Of a DNA stretch of 12,520 nucleotides, positions 1 to 7,233 are shown piece by piece (positions within the stretch are counted from its first letter, which is position 1; every line of letters starts with the position of its first letter). The translations under genes and the position numbers were made by a program. Below the pieces are notes generated by a model. The model searched no databases and was not told the DNA's origin. It worked only from the letters and a program-made list of their open reading frames with translations. The stretch lies in the NCBI GenBank assembly GCA_964655225.1, contig CAZZMB010000049.1:1-12520 (forward strand). Reading direction: 5' to 3'. The stretch is from JAFMKE01 sp964655225. GTDB lineage: Bacteria; Bacteroidota; Bacteroidia; Chitinophagales; UBA8649.

Positions 1-111
1 ATAGACCAAGATAAATTGTATGCTTTTGATCATTCTAACCAATCATTTTATACGATTCAATACTACACCTTTGGTAAGTTATTTGCGAAGGCAGATCAGT
101 TCAATTTGTAA
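1..111 (+). CDS. C-terminal end of an unidentified protein (5' truncated by the window edge)
   Basis: An open frame runs from the first base to a TAA at 109-111 and encodes 36 residues. The peptide is rich in aromatic and polar residues (for example FYTIQYYTFGKLF) and ends in ADQFNL. It has no transmembrane segment and no motif I can name. In flavobacteria gldG often precedes dnaN, but this tail lacks the hydrophobic end and basic residues expected of GldG, so I do not make that call. The stop is followed by about 106 bp without a strong hairpin before dnaN. Reality as a gene end is inferred from the position, the frame and the plausible codon use; the function is unknown. Confidence 0.55.
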   Translation: MDQDKLYAFDHSNQSFYTIQYYTFGKLFAKADQFNL

Positions 112-184
112 GGGAGATGCGGTGACCTAGAGATGCCCAACAAGAAAAAGATTTAAAAATTAAGATAATAGGTAGCTTTGTCGC

Positions 185-192
185 TATATTTG
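185..192 (+). promoter_or_regulatory. Candidate -7 element (TATATTTG) of the dnaN promoter
   Basis: TATATTTG matches the Bacteroidota housekeeping -7 consensus TAnnTTTG exactly. It lies 25 bp before the dnaN ATG, which would give a leader of about 20 nt. No clear TTG-type -33 element is seen 19-21 bp upstream, so the call rests on the -7 box and its position. Confidence 0.5.
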
Positions 193-217
193 TATGAATT
201 AAATCAAAAAGAATACT

Positions 218-1336
218 ATGCGTTTTGTTGTATCAACCACCCAGTTACTTAAGAAACTTCAAATGATTAGCGGAGTTATTAGTTCCAATACAGTTTTGCC
301 TATTTTAGAGGATTTTCTTTTCGATATAAAAGATGGAAAAATAAAAGTTTTTGCTACAGATCTTGAAACTTCTATGAGTACAGAAATTGAAGCGGAATCT
401 AAAGAGAGTGGTAAAATCGCTATTCCTGCAAAAATATTGTTGGATACGCTTAAGACACTTCCTGAACAACCACTAACCTTTTCTTTTGATGAAAAGAATT
501 TTGGAATCGAGATTAGTTCATCTACGGGTAAATATAAATTGGCTGGAGAAAATCCTGAAGATTTTCCGAAAATACCGACTGCTGAAGATTCATCTGAAGT
601 TGAAATTCCTTCTGAAATTTTGGGTAGAGCAATTACCCAAACGCTATTCGCAGTGAGTAATGATGAATTGCGACCAGCAATGACTGGTGTTTATTTTCAA
701 TTACAACCAGATGGTATGACTTTCGTATCTACTGATGCATCAAAATTGGTAAAATATAAGCGAAGTGATATGGTGTCTAAGGATCCAGCTTCGTTCATTG
801 TTCCCAAAAAAGCTTTACAATTATTGAAAGGAAGTCTTCCTACTGAGGATACGCAGGTTGTCGTCAGCTATAACTCATCCAATGCCTTTTTTACTTTTAG
901 TGATACAAAATTAATTTGTCGTCTGGTAGATGCTAAATATCCGGATTACAACGCGGTTATTCCGGTAGATAATGATAACTTATTAACGCTTAATCGAATC
1001 GACTTTTTAAATACTTTGAAGCGAGTGAGTATATTCTCAAATAAAACAACTTATCAGTGTGTTTTGAATATTTCAGGGACTGAGCTTAAGGTTTCTTCTC
1101 AAGATTTGGACTTTAGCAATGAGGCATTCGAACGTTTAAATTGCACCTATGACGGAGATGATTTGGAGATAGCTTTCAATGCTCGGTTTTTGATAGAAAT
1201 GTTGGGTGTATTGGAAACAGACGAGATAAAAATTGAATTATCTTCTGCTACAAGAGCTGGAATTCTAGTTCCTGGTCAAGTTGAGGAGGGTGAACAATTA
1301 CTCATGTTGGTTATGCCTGTAATGTTAAATCACTAA
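218..1336 (+). CDS. dnaN: DNA polymerase III subunit beta (sliding clamp)
   Basis: The 372-residue product has the usual length of a bacterial beta clamp. The clamp is a ring-shaped homodimer that encircles DNA and tethers the replicative polymerase and other DNA-processing enzymes. The N-terminus (MRFVVSTTQLLKKLQ, then SNTVLPILEDFLFD) is the typical clamp opening. Three repeated domains of roughly 120 residues each can be laid out at about 1-120, 121-245 and 246-372, and the protein ends in a MLVMPVML stretch like the conserved clamp C-terminus. The start is the first ATG, placed just after a TAnnTTTG box, with an AT-rich leader and no Shine-Dalgarno sequence. A small lipoprotein gene follows after 3 bp and is probably co-transcribed. 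No defect is visible. Confidence 0.97.
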   Translation: MRFVVSTTQLLKKLQMISGVISSNTVLPILEDFLFDIKDGKIKVFATDLETSMSTEIEAESKESGKIAIPAKILLDTLKTLPEQPLTFSFDEKNFGIEISSSTGKYKLAGENPEDFPKIPTAEDSSEVEIPSEILGRAITQTLFAVSNDELRPAMTGVYFQLQPDGMTFVSTDASKLVKYKRSDMVSKDPASFIVPKKALQLLKGSLPTEDTQVVVSYNSSNAFFTFSDTKLICRLVDAKYPDYNAVIPVDNDNLLTLNRIDFLNTLKRVSIFSNKTTYQCVLNISGTELKVSSQDLDFSNEAFERLNCTYDGDDLEIAFNARFLIEMLGVLETDEIKIELSSATRAGILVPGQVEEGEQLLMLVMPVMLNH

Positions 1337-1339
1337 GCC

Positions 1340-1552
1340 ATGCATAAGAAATTATTAATCTCCATATTTTGCTTTTTAATTCTTGGAGTAGGTTTGCAGT
1401 CCTGCAGTAAAAGTACTTGCCCTACTTATGCTACAAGTGGACCATCTAAAGGGGTGAAGAAAAAAATTAAAAAGAGCCGAGCAGCATATTCTAAAAAAGA
1501 CCAAAAGTCTAAACCTAGAAAAGGAAAAGCTGTTAAAGGCCTTGACGGATAA
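1340..1552 (+). CDS. Small, very basic lipoprotein
   Basis: The product has 70 residues. It begins with a lipoprotein signal peptide: basic HKK, a hydrophobic stretch at about 5-19, and a lipobox LQSC with Cys22 as the probable lipidated residue. The mature part is 49 residues counting Cys22; after it there are 16 Lys/Arg and only 2 Asp, with a CPTYA motif at 27-31. The tail is probably disordered. From memory, small lipoproteins with a CP-x-Y motif and a basic tail recur in Bacteroidota, but I know of no assigned function. The ATG lies 3 bp after the dnaN stop and a terminator follows the stop directly, so it is most likely the last gene of a dnaN transcript. The basic tail could contact acidic polymers such as peptidoglycan or lipopolysaccharide; this is inference. 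Confidence 0.8.
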   Translation: MHKKLLISIFCFLILGVGLQSCSKSTCPTYATSGPSKGVKKKIKKSRAAYSKKDQKSKPRKGKAVKGLDG

Positions 1553-1554
1553 AG

Positions 1555-1584
1555 AAAAGCCGAATGCATGCGTTCGGCTTTTTT
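1555..1584. terminator. Bidirectional intrinsic terminator between converging genes
   Basis: A 10-bp perfect stem (AAAAGCCGAA at 1555-1564 paired with TTCGGCTTTT at 1573-1582) encloses the 8-nt loop TGCATGCG and runs into a T-tract (1579-1584). On the minus strand the A-tract becomes a shorter T-run. It sits 3 bp after the small lipoprotein stop and 22 bp beyond the stop of the converging OmpA-family gene, so it can serve both transcripts. Confidence 0.9.
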
Positions 1585-1605
1585 ATTGGTATTTTTTTGA
1601 TGATT

Positions 1606-3570
1606 TTATTTTTCGCTATTCATCACTCCATCTGAGCTCGTTACCCTAAAAGTGGTTCTTCGATTCTCTTGATGCTTTTCTTCAGTGCATTCTATTCTAT
1701 TGGTGCACGAGTTAATGAGTTTGCTCTCTCCATAGCCTTTAGCACTTAATTGTTCCCCAATTACTCCCTGAGAAACAAAATAATCAACCACTGATTGAGC
1801 TCTGCGTTGACTTAAGTCAGCATTGTAAGAATCACTGCCTCGACTATCCGTGTGTGACCCAATTTCGATGGTTAAATCACTATTCTCCTCGAAAAAAGAA
1901 ACCAACTGATCTAAAATGGGTAAAGACTCTTCACGCAAACTTGCCTTGTCATAGTCATAATAAATGTTTTGAATAACAATTTCCTTTTCCGGAAATATTT
2001 TTTCTAACTCAACTTCTTTAAAGAGGGTAATCAGCAAGCTGTCTGGGGTTTTTAGGTTTTTAGTGCTAAAAGATATACGCTTATTAAAATAACCGGTTTT
2101 AGTCACTAAGATTGTATAATCGATATCCTCTTCCAAGGTAAATCTAAGCTTCCCATTTTCAGGACTTATTTTTTCCTGCCCTTTAAATAAAACAATTACA
2201 CCTTCTAAAGCTTGCATCCCGATAATGATGCTTTCACTATCTTCTGGATCTTCATATTGTTTTTCCAATACCGTTAAATCCAGTTCATACAAGTTGATAA
2301 ACAATTTTTCGTAAAGGTATATATCATCACTTCCTTTACCAGCCTTTCGGCTGCTAGAAAAAATTGCTTTTTCTAGGATATAAGCGGTATCATTTTCCTG
2401 GGCTTCTTTTAAATAGACAAAGCTGAAATCATCAGCACCTGTATTAATAGGGTAAGGCAAGATAGCTGACGGGCCAAAGGCAAATTTATCTGGACTTGCC
2501 TTAAAAATATCCAAGCCACCATAGCCTTCCTTACCATTAGAGGAATAGTATAAATTTCCTCGACTATCGGTGCTTGGGAATAATTCATCTTTTGCGGTAT
2601 TAACTGAATAACCTGCATTGTAGGGCTGACTCCACGTGCCTGATTGGTCAATCATAAAGTAGATGTCATTGCCTCCATAGCCATAATTTGCATCGCTTGA
2701 AAAATATAAGCGAGAACCATCATCACTTAAATGAGGCTGCCCGATGTTTACCGAATCAGAAAAGATGCTTACCAACGTTGGTTCGTACCATAAATCTCCA
2801 TCTGCTTCAGCTTTATAGATTCGGCAGTAGCTATTACCTAGCTCAAGGTAATCGCATCGAGTAAAATACATGGTCTCAAAATCTTTAGAGAATGAAGCCG
2901 CTCCTTCAGCCAATTCGGTATTAATCGGCGCACTAAAAGGAATCAAAGCGCCCCAATCATTTTTTCGCGCCTCGGCCATAAATAAATCAGAACTTCTTGA
3001 GTCATCCCAAGGCTGCACCATATCTCCCGTGCTAGATGCTCTAGAGCTTGTAAATACGAGAAATTTTTCCCTAAAAAGACACGCTGCATAATCTGATGAA
3101 GTTGAATTGATGTTTTTTATATTCTTGATTCTTAGGTTGCTTTGACCTTCAGTGTAATTCACTATTTCTCGGCAGTAGCTTAAATGCCCGGAGGTATTAA
3201 AAACGTCCTTGCTTAGGGCTATATATTTTTCTAAATTTTCAATGGCTTGTCCATAATCTTCACTATACTTTTGTGCCAAGGCTAGATCAAAAACATATTG
3301 CGGGTTTTGGTCCAAATCTCTAATTTGCTGAAGTGCGTCCACCTGGCCATCAGGCTTGCCCATTTCATTATACGTCTCGGCTAATAATTGAAGCTTTTCA
3401 ATCTTTTTGTATAGATCGTTTTCATTAGCTATTTCCTTACTAAGCAGGTTGGCAGCTAGTACATACTTTTTTTGTTCAAATGCTTTTGTCCCGCTATTAA
3501 CTGCTACAGTCCCGGTCTTACAAGAAGCCAGAAGAGAAAAGAAAAATATAAGTGTAAGGAAGCTTCTCAT
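1606..3570 (-). CDS. PorE-like OmpA-family outer-membrane lipoprotein (TPR, beta-propeller, regulatory-like and OmpA domains)
   Basis: The 654-residue product starts with a lipoprotein signal peptide (MRSFLTLIFF, lipobox LASC, Cys17). Helical TPR-like repeats span about 29-130. A PD40/WD40-like propeller spans about 160-420, with repeated blades such as DGSRLYFSSD (284-293) with GYGGNDIYF, and GNLYYSSN (338-345) with GYGGLDIF. A beta-sandwich resembling the carboxypeptidase regulatory-like fold covers about 425-520. A C-terminal OmpA domain (about 535-645) carries HTDSRG at 573-578 and NADLSQRRAQSV at 583-594, which include the Asp and Arg that bind peptidoglycan in this family. This order matches PorE, which links the type IX secretion system to peptidoglycan in Porphyromonas. 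The family has many paralogues in Bacteroidota, so an exact PorE role is inferred, not shown. The start is fixed by the signal peptide. Confidence 0.88.
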   Translation of the reverse strand: MRSFLTLIFFFSLLASCKTGTVAVNSGTKAFEQKKYVLAANLLSKEIANENDLYKKIEKLQLLAETYNEMGKPDGQVDALQQIRDLDQNPQYVFDLALAQKYSEDYGQAIENLEKYIALSKDVFNTSGHLSYCREIVNYTEGQSNLRIKNIKNINSTSSDYAACLFREKFLVFTSSRASSTGDMVQPWDDSRSSDLFMAEARKNDWGALIPFSAPINTELAEGAASFSKDFETMYFTRCDYLELGNSYCRIYKAEADGDLWYEPTLVSIFSDSVNIGQPHLSDDGSRLYFSSDANYGYGGNDIYFMIDQSGTWSQPYNAGYSVNTAKDELFPSTDSRGNLYYSSNGKEGYGGLDIFKASPDKFAFGPSAILPYPINTGADDFSFVYLKEAQENDTAYILEKAIFSSSRKAGKGSDDIYLYEKLFINLYELDLTVLEKQYEDPEDSESIIIGMQALEGVIVLFKGQEKISPENGKLRFTLEEDIDYTILVTKTGYFNKRISFSTKNLKTPDSLLITLFKEVELEKIFPEKEIVIQNIYYDYDKASLREESLPILDQLVSFFEENSDLTIEIGSHTDSRGSDSYNADLSQRRAQSVVDYFVSQGVIGEQLSAKGYGESKLINSCTNRIECTEEKHQENRRTTFRVTSSDGVMNSEK

Positions 3571-3575
3571 TTAAC

Positions 3576-3583
3576 CAAAGATA
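3576..3583 (-). promoter_or_regulatory. Candidate -7 element (TATCTTTG) of the OmpA-family gene
   Basis: Read on the minus strand, TATCTTTG fits TAnnTTTG exactly. Only five bases (GTTAA) separate it from the ATG at 3570, so a standard start of transcription would leave almost no leader. A perfect palindrome at 3595-3611 covers the position expected for the -33 element. Confidence 0.4.
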
Positions 3584-3594
3584 GTATGAATTTG

Positions 3595-3611
3595 AGAAGA
3601 ATTATTCTTCT
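3595..3611. repeat. 17-bp perfect palindrome upstream of the OmpA-family gene
   Basis: AGAAGAAT (3595-3602) and ATTCTTCT (3604-3611) are exact inverted copies around a single central base at 3603. The site lies 25-41 bp before the start codon at 3570 and 12-28 bp upstream of the candidate -7 box, over the -33 region. It could be an operator for a dimeric regulator. It has no T-tract of terminator quality and low GC, so a terminator for the upstream permease gene is less likely. Function is inferred from position only. Confidence 0.35.
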
Positions 3612-3757
3612 TTCAGTAAAATTTCCTCTGTAAAATCAATAGGAACATCAAAGGATACTCCCTTACTCTTAAAGAGAGTTTTGGTTTCCTTGCAGGATTA
3701 TTGCTTCTCTTTTGATAATATAAGAGTCAATAATCTTGATCCCACATGGCCAAGTGT
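3602..3757 (-). pseudogene. Possible frameshifted remnant of a small coding region (very tentative)
   Basis: The minus strand between the permease stop and the OmpA-family gene holds two short overlapping open frames without start codons. One ends at the stop at 3669-3671 and reads as KIIDSYIIKREAIILQGN before a short tail. The other is open over 3605-3697, ends at the stop at 3602-3604, and reads as SKGVSFDVPIDFTEEILL plus KEE. A one-base shift in the overlap (3672-3697) would join them into one peptide of about 50 residues with protein-like composition. A separate ATG frame starting at about 3748 closes after only six codons (MWDQDY). Chance open frames remain quite possible. Confidence 0.15.
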
Positions 3758-5068
3758 TTAACTAAATCGAATGGCTTTTATCGCTTCAATTTTGTTGACT
3801 AACATAGCGGGCAGCAAGAGGAAGATAGCTGCCGTAGTCAAGGTGAAAACGTTTAGAAAAAGTAGCCAGGTCCACTCGAGTTTAACCGGTGCATAATTGA
3901 TGTAATAGGAATCCTCTGGCAACTTTATCAGGTGGGTAGCATCTTGAAGGAGGCATAAACCTATACCTGCAATATTGCCAATAATTAAGCCTAGTCCAAT
4001 AATAAAGACGCCGTTCCAAACAAATATATTTCTAAGTTGCTTATTGTTGCTTCCAAGTGCTTTTAGCGTTCCTATCATTCTTGTTCGTTCTAAGATTAGA
4101 ATCAATAAGGATGTAATCATATTAACTGCAGCTACCAAAAGCATAACGGCTAAAATGACAATTTCATTGGTGTTTTGCAAGGCTAACCAATTGAAAATAT
4201 CGGGCTTAAACTCCTTAATGGTTTGCGCATATAGGTCATTGCTTATGCTGTAGAAAATATCGTCACCTATCTTATCTAATGGTTCTTTTTGAATTTCCAT
4301 TGCCCTTTCAACAGGAAGAAACATCGCCGCAATCTTTTTCCCGTATACATTCAATTTGGCTTCATACAAATGCTTATCCTCTACAAACAATTCAAATCCA
4401 CCCACTTCATCCTTGGTCCATCCATTCAAGTTTTGTATCACTGCAATATCTATCCAAGCATATTTTTTGTCAAACTCTTCCAAGCCAGAATTGTAAATCC
4501 CACTTATCTTGAAGCTGCGTTTTCTAATCTTGGCATCATCTTCAAAAAAACTGATAAGTAACTTATCTCCAACTGTCACTTGAAGTCGTTTGGCCGTGAT
4601 TGAGGAGATTAATATTCCCTTATTGTCCTGATTTTCCTCAAGCGGGAATAACTGCCCTTCAACCAGGCACTCTGTAAAGGGACTCGTTTTAAAATCTGCC
4701 CCGATTCCTTTTAAAATAATTCCCTCAAAATCTTCTTTGGTGTGAATGATTCCAGCTTTTAAAGCGACAGCTTGCACATGACTAACCCCTTCAAAATACT
4801 CCGGGTGCGCATAGACCTCACTTTGCTTGCTCACCGCTTCCTTATCTAGAGATTCTGCAGACTTAAATGGGGTGATAATTACATGGGCCCAAAATCCATA
4901 TACTTTTTGGCTTATGGTTTGCTGGAACCCACTAATAAGCGCGGTAGCAACAATCATGACGGTCATACTCAGGGCAACAGCCGCGATCGAGATTTTTAAA
5001 ATAAACCTTGAAAATGCTTGATGCTGATTAAACGCTATTTTTTTGACAACAAAAAGTGGAAAATTCAT
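3758..5068 (-). CDS. FtsX-like ABC transporter permease, LolC/LolE type
   Basis: The 436-residue product has the LolC/LolE/MacB permease layout: a transmembrane helix at about 22-48, a large periplasmic domain at about 50-300, then three helices at about 302-326, 348-372 and 400-422. The cytoplasmic stretch LERTRMIGTLKALG (326-339), before helix 3, is the FtsX-family signature, and the end PAMLVNKIEAIKAIRFS matches the usual tail. In Gram-negative bacteria LolCDE releases lipoproteins from the inner membrane for transport to the outer membrane. In Bacteroidota one such permease commonly appears without its ATPase next to it, as here. The assignment to the family is firm; the lipoprotein-release role is inferred. 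Three other genes in the window encode likely lipoproteins. It is divergent from the NamZ-like gene across 67 bp, in which I see no TAnnTTTG box for its strand. Confidence 0.9.
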   Translation of the reverse strand: MNFPLFVVKKIAFNQHQAFSRFILKISIAAVALSMTVMIVATALISGFQQTISQKVYGFWAHVIITPFKSAESLDKEAVSKQSEVYAHPEYFEGVSHVQAVALKAGIIHTKEDFEGIILKGIGADFKTSPFTECLVEGQLFPLEENQDNKGILISSITAKRLQVTVGDKLLISFFEDDAKIRKRSFKISGIYNSGLEEFDKKYAWIDIAVIQNLNGWTKDEVGGFELFVEDKHLYEAKLNVYGKKIAAMFLPVERAMEIQKEPLDKIGDDIFYSISNDLYAQTIKEFKPDIFNWLALQNTNEIVILAVMLLVAAVNMITSLLILILERTRMIGTLKALGSNNKQLRNIFVWNGVFIIGLGLIIGNIAGIGLCLLQDATHLIKLPEDSYYINYAPVKLEWTWLLFLNVFTLTTAAIFLLLPAMLVNKIEAIKAIRFS

Positions 5069-5125
5069 ATGCTAAATAAGTGCATAATTAATAGCTTTTA
5101 TTAATAAAAAGAAACATAAAGCAAG

Positions 5126-5133
5126 TATTTTTG
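5126..5133 (+). promoter_or_regulatory. Candidate -7 element (TATTTTTG) of the NamZ-like gene
   Basis: TATTTTTG fits TAnnTTTG exactly. It is 2 bp before the first possible ATG (5136) and 8 bp before the second (5142). Transcription starting about 5 nt after the box would begin inside the first ATG and leave a leader of about 4 nt before the second, which argues for the start at 5142 if this promoter is real. Confidence 0.35.
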
Positions 5134-5135
5134 AG

Positions 5136-6380
5136 ATGGAAATGAAACAATTTATTTATTTATACAGCATTTTATGTATTTGTGGACTCGGCTTTCAAGC
5201 TTGTTCTGCACAAGAATCAACTAGTGAAAATGGAAGTTCTGCCCTATCTACCACAGAAGATAGGCCTATTCGAACGGGTGCGGAAGTTTTAATGGAGGAT
5301 TGGAGTGCGATCCAAGATGTTCATGTCGGCTTGCTGGTCAATCAGACATCTAGGGTAGGGGACCAACATTTGGTCGACCTCTTATTAGAAAAACGAGTTA
5401 GCATAGGTAAAATATTTGCTCCTGAACATGGATTTAGAGGTGATGCGGATGCAGGAGAGCATGTCAAGGATGGAGTGGATGCCAAAACAAGGATTCCTAT
5501 TGTATCCTTATATGGTAGCCATAAAAAACCAAATACGGAAGATTTGAACGGACTCGATGTGGTTATTTTTGACATCCAAGATGTAGGTGCACGGTTTTAC
5601 ACCTATATTTCGAGTTTACATTATTTGATGGAGGCATGCGCTGAAAACGACGTGAAAGTGCTCGTGTTGGATCGGCCTAATCCTAATGGCGATATAGTCG
5701 ATGGCAATGTTTTAGACATGGATTACAGCTCTTTTGTTGGCAAACATGCTATTCCTATATTACATGGGATGACAGTGGGTGAATACGCGCAAATGATTAA
5801 TGGTGAAAATTGGTTAAGTGATAGTGTCTTGTGTGAATTGGAGGTTATCCCCTGTGAAAACTATACGCACAAGAACAGCTACAGCCTTCCTATAAAACCT
5901 TCTCCAAATCTACCCAATGATCGAGCAATTAGGTCCTATCCCTCAACGTGTTTTTTCGAAGGCACAGTGATTAGTGAAGGTCGCGGCACAGTTAAACCGT
6001 TTCAAGTTTTTGGTGCGCCAAATTTGGACGTTGAATTAACTTCTTATGTCTTTTTTCCTAAAAGTATGCCTGGGGCAAAATACCCTAAATTTGAAGGTCA
6101 AGAATGCTTTGGTTTTGATATTAGCCAAGTGCCAAATGATTTTGAGGAACAAAAAGGAGTGAATTTGAATTATCTTACTAGCGTTTATGCGCTTTATCCT
6201 GATAAGGATAAGTTTTTTCTTGAAAATGGTTTCTTTGACAAACTAGCGGGAGGGACTCAACTTCGTGAAGATATCATTGCAGGTAAAACAGCAGAAACTA
6301 TTCGAGCATCATGGCAAGATGATTTAAATGCCTTTAAATTGATTAGAAGTAAATATTTGATTTATTTGGATTTTGAATAA
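5136..6380 (+). CDS. namZ: DUF1343 family lipoprotein, NamZ-like exo-beta-N-acetylmuramidase (GH171)
   Basis: The product has 414 residues from 5136, or 412 if the second Met at 5142 is used; MKQF at the second Met looks like a normal signal-peptide start. A lipobox FQAC puts the lipidated Cys at 23. The mature protein shows the DUF1343 series: GLLVNQTSR (65-73), APEHGFRGD (95-103), DIQDVGARFYTY (146-157), DRPNPNG (179-185), PSPNLP (255-260) and EGRGT (281-285). Characterised members (Bacillus subtilis NamZ, Tannerella NamZ) remove N-acetylmuramic acid from the non-reducing end of peptidoglycan fragments; the Glu in EHGFRG lies in the conserved active-site cleft of this family, as I recall. 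It would act in the periplasm, in wall turnover or recycling. It heads a tight gene run with the rhomboid (16 bp) and hutI (0 bp). Confidence 0.9.
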   Translation: MEMKQFIYLYSILCICGLGFQACSAQESTSENGSSALSTTEDRPIRTGAEVLMEDWSAIQDVHVGLLVNQTSRVGDQHLVDLLLEKRVSIGKIFAPEHGFRGDADAGEHVKDGVDAKTRIPIVSLYGSHKKPNTEDLNGLDVVIFDIQDVGARFYTYISSLHYLMEACAENDVKVLVLDRPNPNGDIVDGNVLDMDYSSFVGKHAIPILHGMTVGEYAQMINGENWLSDSVLCELEVIPCENYTHKNSYSLPIKPSPNLPNDRAIRSYPSTCFFEGTVISEGRGTVKPFQVFGAPNLDVELTSYVFFPKSMPGAKYPKFEGQECFGFDISQVPNDFEEQKGVNLNYLTSVYALYPDKDKFFLENGFFDKLAGGTQLREDIIAGKTAETIRASWQDDLNAFKLIRSKYLIYLDFE

Positions 6381-6396
6381 GTATAAATTATAATTA

Positions 6397-7233
6397 ATGA
6401 GTGTTGAAATATTAGTCTATTTACTTATTGGTGCCAATGTCCTCTTTTCATGGCAAGGTTTCGGCAATAGTGCGCTGTTTGACAAGTACAAGTTTCGCAT
6501 CGGCAATATACTTTCAGGGAAAGAATATATTCGAATGCTTAGCAGTGCCTTCCTGCATGGTGATATGACTCATTTGTTGGTCAATATGATCGCCCTATAT
6601 TCTTTTGGCTTAGCCATGGGATATAGTATAAGTACCACGCAGTTTGCCATTTTATATGGAGTGAGTTTGCTCGCTGGCAATTTCTTGTCTTTATTTTTCA
6701 ATAAACATAATTATAACTATAGTGCCGTAGGAGCAAGTGGCGCGGTTAGTGGGGTGGTTTTCGCTAGCGTACTTTTTTACCCTGACGGAACAGTTTTGCT
6801 ATTCTTTATCTTACCATTAAAAACATGGGTTTTTGGTATTTTGTACCTCTTGTACTCTGTATACGGAATGAATAAGCAAAATGATAATATTGGGCATGAG
6901 GCGCATCTAGGTGGTGCCGTTGCAGGGGTGCTTCTTGCTTTGGCTTTCGAACCAAGTTTGGCAATGAAAAATTGGTGGTTGACAGCAGCTTTACTCATTA
7001 TTCCATTAATCATGTTTTTCATAAAACCTAAAGGCGCTCAATCGGGAAATCGGTTTACAGTTTTCAATGATAATGAGCCCAAAAGAACGAAAAGAAGTAT
7101 TGATGATTTATACTACAACAAGGAGTTTGAGCGAGAGAAAGAATTGAATGCTTTGCTCGATAGGGTAAATGAGTTTGGTGTGGAAAGTTTGAGTGCTGCT
7201 GAAAAAACAAGGCTGCAAGAATTATCTAAATAA
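6397..7233 (+). CDS. Rhomboid family intramembrane serine protease
   Basis: The 278-residue product has six hydrophobic segments within about 3-210 and a charged cytosolic tail. All expected rhomboid residues are visible: HGDMTHLLVNM at 54-64 (His59, Asn63, oxyanion side), GASGAVSG at 112-119 with the nucleophile Ser114, and HEAHLGG at 167-173 with the general base His170. The enzyme cuts transmembrane or membrane-adjacent segments of substrate proteins in the inner membrane. The tail from about 232 (SIDDLYYNKEF, then LDRVNEFGVESLSAAEK) resembles the short C-terminal domain I know from other Bacteroidota rhomboids. The gene follows the NamZ-like gene by 16 AT-rich bases without a promoter box and its TAA touches the hutI ATG, so it lies inside a transcription unit. 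Its substrate cannot be guessed from the neighbours. Confidence 0.95.
   Translation: MSVEILVYLLIGANVLFSWQGFGNSALFDKYKFRIGNILSGKEYIRMLSSAFLHGDMTHLLVNMIALYSFGLAMGYSISTTQFAILYGVSLLAGNFLSLFFNKHNYNYSAVGASGAVSGVVFASVLFYPDGTVLLFFILPLKTWVFGILYLLYSVYGMNKQNDNIGHEAHLGGAVAGVLLALAFEPSLAMKNWWLTAALLIIPLIMFFIKPKGAQSGNRFTVFNDNEPKRTKRSIDDLYYNKEFEREKELNALLDRVNEFGVESLSAAEKTRLQELSK

Noticed and set aside
1..111. GldG as the gene before dnaN
   Set aside because: The gldF-gldG-dnaN order is known in flavobacteria, but the visible C-terminus has no membrane helix and no basic tail, so the sequence does not support it.
121..127. GGTGACC short palindrome between the first gene and dnaN
   Set aside because: Seven bases with no T-tract and no partner site; too short to call an operator or terminator.
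177..180. TTTG as a -33 element for the dnaN promoter
   Set aside because: It is only 4 bp from the -7 box, whereas the Bacteroidota promoter needs about 19-21 bp.
2870..3091. Plus-strand open frame of 73 codons
   Set aside because: It lies antisense inside the OmpA-family gene, whose domain match is clear over this stretch; the frame has no leader, promoter or recognisable protein features.
3975..4561. Several plus-strand open frames opposite the permease gene
   Set aside because: They overlap one another and are antisense to a well-supported FtsX-family permease; the residues look like reverse-complement shadows of hydrophobic coding DNA.
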